Notes under the pieces: generated by a model
The model's database searches: none
Seen by the model: the letters and a program-made list of their open reading frames with translations, nothing else
What the model was told of the DNA's origin: nothing
Part shown: positions 1 through 4,408 of the stretch, piece by piece
How positions within the stretch are numbered: position 1 is the stretch's first letter
How the letters are laid out: the number at the start of each line of letters is the position of its first letter
Assembly (NCBI GenBank): GCA_035267185.1
Contig: DATFLY010000158.1
Location: 1-10,218, forward strand
DNA from: JAUIBE01 sp035267185
GTDB taxonomy: Bacteria > Pseudomonadota > Gammaproteobacteria > Xanthomonadales > SZUA-36
Reading direction: 5' to 3'
Length of the DNA stretch: 10,218 nt
Program-made: the position numbers and the translations under genes

Positions 1-1
1 T

Positions 2-463
2 CTGGGAGCTTTCAGGGCAGCCACTGAGCGAGCCATGGAGCTTAACTCACGTGATTCTGAAGCAATGGCCATGCTTGGTATTCTGATGGGCTACGCGGGA
101 GATTGGGATCGCTGCCTTGAAATGACACAAAGGGCCATGGCAATCAACCCTGATCATCCCGGTTGGTATCGGTTTGGACAATTCTTCTATCAATACTCCC
201 AGGGCAACGACGAGCAGGCGCTTGAAATCGTTGAACGCATCAACATGCCCAACTATTTCCCTGAGGTCTATGGACGCTGTATCTGCCACGCCCAGCTCGG
301 GCACAAACAGGCCGCCAAAGAAGCCCTGGATGAATTTCTGGCGTTATGGCCGTATTCCATGGAAGCTTTCCGGGAACACCTTGATCGCTGGATGTTTGCT
401 CAACCGAAGCTGTTCAAGCGGGTCGGGGACGGCCTGGAAAAAGCGGGCCTGGTGATTCAATAA
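2..463 (+). CDS. TPR-repeat protein, C-terminal part (5' end outside window)
   Basis: The frame is open from base 2 with no stop upstream of the first Met codon at 35, so this is the tail of a longer gene. The visible 154 residues hold about three tetratricopeptide-like helix pairs: A-x-x-RA-x-x-LN near the start, then a pair ending in AINPDHPGWY, then a pair around ALEIVERINMP. They end in a helix followed by DGLEKAGLV. An NP-x-HPGWY step and a terminal DGL-x-KAGL motif are, as I recall them, typical of the C-termini of bacterial proteins that join TPR repeats to an adenylate/guanylate cyclase, winged-helix or TolB-like domain. The missing N-terminus is therefore probably a signalling domain, which is inference. 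TPRs mediate protein-protein contacts. A possible terminator follows at 510-528. I am sure it is coding and a TPR protein, but not of the full architecture. Confidence 0.85.
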   Translation: MGAFRAATERAMELNSRDSEAMAMLGILMGYAGDWDRCLEMTQRAMAINPDHPGWYRFGQFFYQYSQGNDEQALEIVERINMPNYFPEVYGRCICHAQLGHKQAAKEALDEFLALWPYSMEAFREHLDRWMFAQPKLFKRVGDGLEKAGLVIQ

Positions 464-509
464 CGCGAATCCACACGACCTGACCAGAGCATATTCCTGC
501 AATATGAGT

Positions 510-528
510 CCTGCGCTGCGGGTCTTTT
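510..528 (+). terminator. possible Rho-independent terminator
   Basis: CCTGC (510-514) pairs with GCGGG (518-522), including one G-U pair, around a three-base loop. The run TCTTTT follows. It lies 47 bases after the stop of the TPR gene. The stem is short, so termination would be modest. A second inverted repeat, CATATT-N5-AATATG (490-506), lies just before it. Confidence 0.35.
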
Positions 529-615
529 CCGGTAATCCAGACGTGAATTCATAATTACTCCACATTTGCACGGGAGTATTGAGCCTTAAGAGACGAATTA
601 ACGGGAGGAAGCCTC

Positions 616-1005
616 ATGGGCATTGTCAGCCGGTCACATCCAATCAAGTCAGGAACGATGATCCTGGTGGCCTCATTGGTTTGGTCCCTTTCCGCATGCA
701 CCACAACAGACGAGATCATCATTGATGAGCGACGCAGCAACATGACCAATTACGAGCGTGACCTGGCAGATTGCGAGGGCTATGCCGAAGGGGTTCCGGT
801 TGGCGAAAAAGCTGCCCGCGGTGCTGGCTCCGGTGCGGTCGTGGGTGGCGCCATTGGTGCAGTCAGCGATCGAAACGATGCAGGTGAGGGGGCCTCGATC
901 GGGGCCATTGCCGGCGGTGCTGCAGGAATCAACCATGGGCAGCGCGAGAAGGTGCAGGTTGTAAAACGATGCCTCAGAGGCAGAGGATACGCTGTCCTGA
1001 ATTAA
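616..1005 (+). CDS. glycine-zipper outer-membrane lipoprotein
   Basis: The product is 129 residues. A basic n-region and a hydrophobic stretch (about residues 14-26) lead to the lipobox LSAC, with Cys28 the likely lipidated residue, so this is a type II signal peptide. Residues about 67-105 are a Gly/Ala-rich stretch with GxxxG-type spacing (AGSGAVVGGAIGAV and ASIGAIAGGAAG), the mark of glycine-zipper proteins. It ends in RCLRGRGYAVLN, a tail I associate with this lipoprotein family. Two cysteines flank the zipper (in ADCEGYAEG and KRCLRG). The start is fixed by a strong Shine-Dalgarno GGGAGG at 603-608, seven bases from the ATG; a later Met codon (658) would leave almost no n-region. Such proteins sit in the outer membrane or periplasm and are often linked to envelope integrity, but the exact role here is unknown. 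The gene appears monocistronic and converges on the beta-propeller gene. Confidence 0.85.
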   Translation: MGIVSRSHPIKSGTMILVASLVWSLSACTTTDEIIIDERRSNMTNYERDLADCEGYAEGVPVGEKAARGAGSGAVVGGAIGAVSDRNDAGEGASIGAIAGGAAGINHGQREKVQVVKRCLRGRGYAVLN

Positions 1006-1022
1006 TCGGGCATATCAGAGCG

Positions 1023-1055
1023 CTATCTTTTCGGTAGACCAACGCTTTCGTGGTC
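1023..1055. other. adjacent hairpins between convergent genes
   Basis: CTATC (1023-1027) pairs with GGTAG (1033-1037). GACCA-A-CG (1037-1044) pairs with CG-TGGTC (1049-1055) with one bulged A. The two stems share base 1037, so they cannot both form completely. Neither is followed by a T-run on either strand, so a classical intrinsic terminator is not supported. They fill the 64-base gap between the stops of the lipoprotein and beta-propeller genes and may act as mRNA 3' ends. Confidence 0.3.
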
Positions 1056-1069
1056 GCACATAGAACACT

Positions 1070-2041
1070 TCATAAAGATTTGTGGCAATCCAGCCCATCC
1101 ATTGGAATGCGGTAAATGTTTTGGTCACCATTGCGGTCTGAATTGAAGTAAATATGTTTTCCATCGCGGGTCCAGAAGGCGTAGCTGTCCTTCCAGTCGC
1201 CTTTTGTCAGCCGTGAAACGATTTCGCCATCTGGTCCCAGGATATAGAGGTTATGTTTTTCGGGCTTGCCATCGCGGTCAGAGCTGAACACAACATGTTG
1301 ACCATCAGGCGCCCAGGAGGCATAGCTTTCTTCAAAGTCTGAGCCTGGCGTGAGTTGCGTCTCTTCACCGCTTTCGATGTCGATCACGAATAATTCAAAA
1401 TCATATCCGCCTTGCTCTTTTCGAGCCATCATGCGGTGAAACAGAATTTTGGTTCCGTCCGGTGAAAACTCGGCATGGGCGTCATAGCCCGGGAAATCTG
1501 TCATTTGCCTTAGCGCTTCGGATTCCCTGTCGTAGAGAAAAATCTGGGACTGACCGTCAATGCGATAGGAATTGAAGACGATGGTTGAGCCGTCGGGCGA
1601 ATAGCTGGGTAGCCAGTCCCAGTGGTCATGTTGCGCGATGGGTTTGAGTTCTTCGGTTTCCAGGTTGAACTCATAAATATCCGTCCGCTCGCTCTCCCTG
1701 CGAAAAGCGCCGACAATGAAACGGCCGTCGGGTGAAAACCCGCCAGAGTTTTTCATGGCCCCGGGGAGCACCTTTTTTTCACCCGAAGCCAGGTCCAGCA
1801 AGTAAACTTTCTTGTCAGGGATTCCATGAGCCCCTTCACCGATTTCTTCTCCATACGTGAACCATTTGCCGTCCCAACTGACGCCCTGGACCTGGTATTC
1901 GGGGTTCTTTGAGTTTGTGATCTGTTCGATGATGCAACCCGTCTCGCCAACTTCAGAAGGAAATGGTGTTTGGCCGGCTGCGATCGCCTGCGAGGCTGAC
2001 ATCAGTATGCCTGACAGAATAAGGTTCAGTTTCCCGGTCAT
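1070..2041 (-). CDS. exported TolB-like PD40 beta-propeller protein
   Basis: The product is 323 residues. A signal peptide (basic MTGK, hydrophobic core, probable cleavage after AIA near residue 21) indicates export to the periplasm. The rest is a run of propeller blades with the PD40 signature SPDG or a variant: about residue 103 (SPDGRFIVGAF), 148 (SPDGSTIVF), 193 (SPDGTKILF), 245 (APDGQHVVFSSDRDG) and 291 (TRDGKHIYFNSDRNG). An earlier degenerate copy (SWDGKWFTYG) is near 55. Together this suggests six blades, as in the TolB C-terminal propeller. It lacks the N-terminal domain of true TolB and no tol-pal genes are adjacent, so it should not be called tolB. Only two cysteines remain after the signal peptide, Cys36 and Cys319, one at each end, and could form a disulfide closing the ring. 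The start is supported by AGGAG six bases upstream (2052-2048). Its ligand is unknown. It is divergent from the Mpo1-like gene. Confidence 0.88.
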   Translation of the reverse strand: MTGKLNLILSGILMSASQAIAAGQTPFPSEVGETGCIIEQITNSKNPEYQVQGVSWDGKWFTYGEEIGEGAHGIPDKKVYLLDLASGEKKVLPGAMKNSGGFSPDGRFIVGAFRRESERTDIYEFNLETEELKPIAQHDHWDWLPSYSPDGSTIVFNSYRIDGQSQIFLYDRESEALRQMTDFPGYDAHAEFSPDGTKILFHRMMARKEQGGYDFELFVIDIESGEETQLTPGSDFEESYASWAPDGQHVVFSSDRDGKPEKHNLYILGPDGEIVSRLTKGDWKDSYAFWTRDGKHIYFNSDRNGDQNIYRIPMDGLDCHKSL

Positions 2042-2058
2042 CTGGCTCTCCTGATTAA

Positions 2059-2073
2059 ATGATTATTAATCAT
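2059..2073. promoter_or_regulatory. perfect 7-1-7 inverted repeat, possible operator
   Basis: ATGATTA and TAATCAT flank a single T just upstream of the Shine-Dalgarno of the beta-propeller gene (start 2041, minus strand). The symmetry and position suit a dimeric regulator or an element in the 5' leader. AT-rich palindromes also arise by chance, so support is limited. Confidence 0.3.
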
Positions 2074-2107
2074 CGTATTGCACCGAAACATGGCACTGAC
2101 CACCGTA

Positions 2108-2121
2108 ATCGTTAAAACGAT
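2108..2121. promoter_or_regulatory. inverted repeat ATCGTT-AA-AACGAT, possible operator
   Basis: A perfect 6-2-6 palindrome lies in the 195-base divergent spacer between the beta-propeller gene (-) and the Mpo1-like gene (+). It is the second dyad in this spacer, which must hold the promoters for both directions. I could not place convincing -35/-10 pairs in it. Confidence 0.25.
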
Positions 2122-2236
2122 GGGTATCAGCCACCAATGGTTCTTTAGTGGGAATTCGGCTAAATTCACAAAGATGGAAATTGATTCGGGTTGAATTACA
2201 CTTGGGTGATTCAGGCTGGCGCGGTCAATTCAAAGT

Positions 2237-2542
2237 ATGAGCAAGCAATACCCCACATTTCGCGAGTTTTACCCTTTCTACCTGGGTGAACACAGCAATC
2301 GAACCTGCAAGCTGTTGCATTTCATTGGTACCTGGGTGGCCCTTGGTATGTTCGTTAGCGCTGCTGTCACTGGAAATGCCTGGTGGGTGTTGGGCGCATT
2401 TGTTGCAGGTTATGCTTTTGCCTGGGTGGGCCATTTCTTCTTTGAGAAAAACAGGCCGGCAACCTTTACTTATCCGCTGTACAGCTTCATGGGTGACTGG
2501 GTCATGTGGAAAGATATCATGATCGGGAAGGTTCGCCTCTGA
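2237..2542 (+). CDS. Mpo1-like (DUF962) membrane protein
   Basis: The product is 101 residues and matches the DUF962/Mpo1-like family over its whole length: FYPFYLGEHSN near the start, LHFIGT (residues 27-32), GHFFFEKNRPATF (65-77) and a closing YPLYSFMGDWVMWKDI. Two hydrophobic segments (about 28-44 and 48-66) suggest an integral inner-membrane protein. Conserved histidines His19, His28 and His66 are candidates for metal binding. Yeast Mpo1 is an iron-dependent dioxygenase that shortens 2-hydroxy fatty acids; bacterial members are mostly uncharacterised, so a lipid role is inference. The length is normal for small bacterial members. No clear Shine-Dalgarno precedes the ATG, so initiation may be weak or start from a short leader. 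The stop overlaps the start region of the DUF445 gene, making a two-gene operon. Confidence 0.88.
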   Translation: MSKQYPTFREFYPFYLGEHSNRTCKLLHFIGTWVALGMFVSAAVTGNAWWVLGAFVAGYAFAWVGHFFFEKNRPATFTYPLYSFMGDWVMWKDIMIGKVRL

Positions 2543-3777
2543 CTCCCGTCAGCATTCCGGGCGAAGGTGAAAAACTTGCCCGATTGAAAGCCATGAAGCG
2601 GTTGCCATTGGCACTGCTGATCCTGATGGCAATTATTTTTGCGTTGACATTACATCGCCCTGAAGCCTGGGCCGGATGGGTCAATGCATTTGCCGAGGCG
2701 GGCATGATTGGTGCGCTGGCAGACTGGTTTGCCGTGGTTGCGTTATTCCGGCATCCACTGGGCCTGCCTATTCCACATACAGCGATTATTCCGCGACGTA
2801 AAGATGAGATTGGGGACAGCATGGCGACGTTCGTCGCCGAGCATTTTCTCCATCCGGATGTTGTTCGCACGCGTTTGCAGCAAACCAACATGGCGGCAGG
2901 AATCTCAAACTGGTTGACTTCAGCCGGCGGGCGAGAGCGGGTCGCTGACCTGATGACGTCGCTGCTGAAAGGAACAATGAGCGCCCTTCATGAAGAGCGT
3001 GTTCGGGATTTCATCAGCCGCCTCAGCCAGCGCCAGCTTGCCAATATCAATCCGGCACCATTTCTGGGCAGGACCCTGGATTGGCTGATTCGCGATGGAC
3101 GTCATCAACAGATTCTGACCCAGGCGCTTCAATATTCAATCATTCTGCTTCATGAAAATCGTGAAATCATCCGCGGCAATGTTCAGCGGGAGAGCCCGTG
3201 GTGGTTGCCTGGCTTTGTCGATGATCGAATCGTCAAGCAGATGCTTGATCGAATCGAGGGAATGTTGCTGGAAATGTCACTCGACCCTCAACACCCGATG
3301 CGCGAGGAATTTAATGTACGCCTTGAGCGCTGGGCAGACGAATTACAGAACTCTGCCGAGATGGCACGCTGGGGTGATCGCCTGCGCGCCACGTTGCTCG
3401 AGAACGAAGAGCTTCAGGATTATCTTTACAGGCTATGGACTGATCTGGCTGCCGGAATTGAGAAGGACCTCGATAACCCTGAATCGATGATTCGGGGCCA
3501 GGTTGCCGATTGGCTCGAGGGCTGGGCTGTGGAAGTACGCCGCGATGACGCAATGCAGGCATGGGTTAACGAATGGCTGATCGAATCAGCGGTGACCCTG
3601 GTTGAGCGCAATCGTCACGGCATGGCCAGCCTCATCAGTGAAACCGTCAAAAGCTGGAATGCCGAGGACACCAGTTATCGTGTGGAACTGGCAATCGGCA
3701 GTGACCTTCAATACATCCGAATCAATGGAACGCTTGTTGGTGGCCTGGTCGGGCTCGCCATTCATGCAATTAAGTGA
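2506..3777 (+). CDS. DUF445 family membrane protein (YjiN-like)
   Basis: The product is up to 423 residues. After a basic segment (KLARLKAMKRL) there is a transmembrane helix (about 33-50), then the family block EAGMIGALADWFAVVALFRHP (about 64-84) and PHTAIIPRRKDEIG. A long, mainly helical charged region follows, and a C-terminal hydrophobic helix (about 404-421, GTLVGGLVGLAIHAI) ends it. This two-ended membrane-anchor layout is typical of DUF445, which includes E. coli YjiN; the function is unknown. The start is uncertain. GTG at 2506 gives a 37-base overlap with the upstream gene. CTG at 2539 overlaps its stop as CTGA, has GGGAAGG seven bases upstream, and yields an N-terminus (TPVSIPGEGEKLARL) of the kind I expect in the family. 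ATG at 2593 would cut into the basic lead-in. Translational coupling to the Mpo1-like gene is likely. Confidence 0.87.
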   Translation: MERYHDREGSPLTPVSIPGEGEKLARLKAMKRLPLALLILMAIIFALTLHRPEAWAGWVNAFAEAGMIGALADWFAVVALFRHPLGLPIPHTAIIPRRKDEIGDSMATFVAEHFLHPDVVRTRLQQTNMAAGISNWLTSAGGRERVADLMTSLLKGTMSALHEERVRDFISRLSQRQLANINPAPFLGRTLDWLIRDGRHQQILTQALQYSIILLHENREIIRGNVQRESPWWLPGFVDDRIVKQMLDRIEGMLLEMSLDPQHPMREEFNVRLERWADELQNSAEMARWGDRLRATLLENEELQDYLYRLWTDLAAGIEKDLDNPESMIRGQVADWLEGWAVEVRRDDAMQAWVNEWLIESAVTLVERNRHGMASLISETVKSWNAEDTSYRVELAIGSDLQYIRINGTLVGGLVGLAIHAIK

Positions 3778-3798
3778 CATTCGCCAACGGCGTATGTC

Positions 3799-3841
3799 AT
3801 CCCGGAAGCGTTGAGGCGAAGCTGAAAACGCTATCCGGGAT
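3799..3841. repeat. REP-like extragenic palindrome
   Basis: ATCCCGGAAGCGTT (3799-3812) and AACGCTATCCGGGAT (3827-3841) are complementary except for one bulged base, around a 14-base centre. The GTCATCCCGGAA...ATCCGGGATCTAC layout resembles dispersed extragenic palindromes found in many proteobacterial genomes. It sits in the 81-base gap between the convergent DUF445 and asparaginase-like genes, 17 bases from the latter's stop, a usual place for REP elements. It could protect or terminate both transcripts. Only one copy is in the window, so repetition is inferred from resemblance. Confidence 0.6.
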
Positions 3842-3858
3842 CTACCCATCTTGCTCAT

Positions 3859-4347
3859 TCATGCAGCCTCGAAACGATTCGCGTCCCTGTTCTTTTTAAC
3901 TTCATCAGGCCTCCACACCTTGCCGTTCATGGCGATGTAGACACCATGAGGGAGGCTCTGAACCGCGCCTACTGCACAACCGATATTGAACACTGCGTCA
4001 GAATCGCGAAAGCGAGCCGGATTCAGTGAACCAACCAGGACAATGGTGCGGTCCTTGATATCGGACAGGGCATTGGCTGTTTCAACCATGGTATCGGTGC
4101 CGTGGGTAACGATCACGTGTTCGCAATCATACGAAGAAATCGCATTGTGTATGAGTTGCCGGTCGTCGTCGTCAATATGCAAACTGTCTTTGCGCATCAA
4201 CGCATCGACATTGAAATCGAAGGCGACCTGAATGCCGGTCAGTATCTGGGAAATCTGCGGCTCTCCGATCTGGTAGTCGCTCTTGTCGTCGAAGTAGATC
4301 TTGTCGATCGTACCGCCGGTTGTGATGATCAATAAGGTGGATATCAT
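3859..4347 (-). CDS. single-domain asparaginase-like protein
   Basis: The product is 162 residues and matches only the N-terminal catalytic domain of L-asparaginases, which usually run to about 330 residues. Residues 10-14 are TGGTI, with Thr13 in the nucleophile position; SDYQIG puts Tyr25 at the second active-site position; and VTHGTDTMVET (80-90) supplies Thr84 and Asp85. Aligned from memory with E. coli AnsB, the catalytic lysine of the second triad falls at Leu132, so it seems to be missing. The protein ends cleanly where the first domain normally ends, and the reading frame is intact. Short proteins of this kind occur elsewhere in proteobacteria, so this need not be a pseudogene. There is no signal peptide, so it is cytoplasmic. 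Asparagine hydrolysis is plausible but doubtful given the missing lysine and second domain. No Shine-Dalgarno precedes the ATG, and a TATACT box ends five bases upstream, suggesting a leaderless mRNA. Confidence 0.85.
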   Translation of the reverse strand: MISTLLIITTGGTIDKIYFDDKSDYQIGEPQISQILTGIQVAFDFNVDALMRKDSLHIDDDDRQLIHNAISSYDCEHVIVTHGTDTMVETANALSDIKDRTIVLVGSLNPARFRDSDAVFNIGCAVGAVQSLPHGVYIAMNGKVWRPDEVKKNRDANRFEAA

Positions 4348-4352
4348 GGTGT

Positions 4353-4379
4353 AGTATAGCCAGCTTCAACAGCGCTCAA
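4353..4379 (-). promoter_or_regulatory. candidate promoter giving a leaderless asparaginase-like mRNA
   Basis: On the minus strand TTGAGC (4379-4374) and TATACT (4358-4353) are separated by 15 bases. Transcription would start about seven bases after the -10 box, at or next to the ATG at 4347-4345. The -10 box is a good match to consensus; the -35 match is partial and the spacer short. Confidence 0.4.
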
Positions 4380-4388
4380 TAGTGAAGC
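4363..4388. promoter_or_regulatory. dyad GCTTCA-N14-TGAAGC in divergent spacer
   Basis: Perfect six-base arms (4363-4368 and 4383-4388) lie in the 61-base spacer between the asparaginase-like gene (-) and the 969-residue gene (+), overlapping the candidate minus-strand promoter. A regulator bound here could control both genes. This is inference from position and symmetry. Confidence 0.3.
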
Positions 4389-4408
4389 CTGGGGCTGAGT
4401 GATCCTTT

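Noticed and set aside
525..555. Possible promoter TTTTCC-N19-CATAAT before the lipoprotein gene
   Set aside because: The -10 box is fair, but the -35 is poor and the spacer too long to support a call.
1070..2041. Calling the beta-propeller gene tolB
   Set aside because: It lacks the TolB N-terminal domain and has no tolQRA or pal neighbours; only the PD40 propeller is shared.
3859..4347. Calling the asparaginase-like gene a pseudogene
   Set aside because: The frame is intact, the active-site motifs are kept, and the end coincides with a natural domain boundary; short proteins of this type exist elsewhere.
4172..4369. Minus-strand 65-residue frame overlapping the asparaginase start
   Set aside because: It is an out-of-frame reading of the asparaginase-like gene with His/Asp/Arg-rich composition and no ribosome site.
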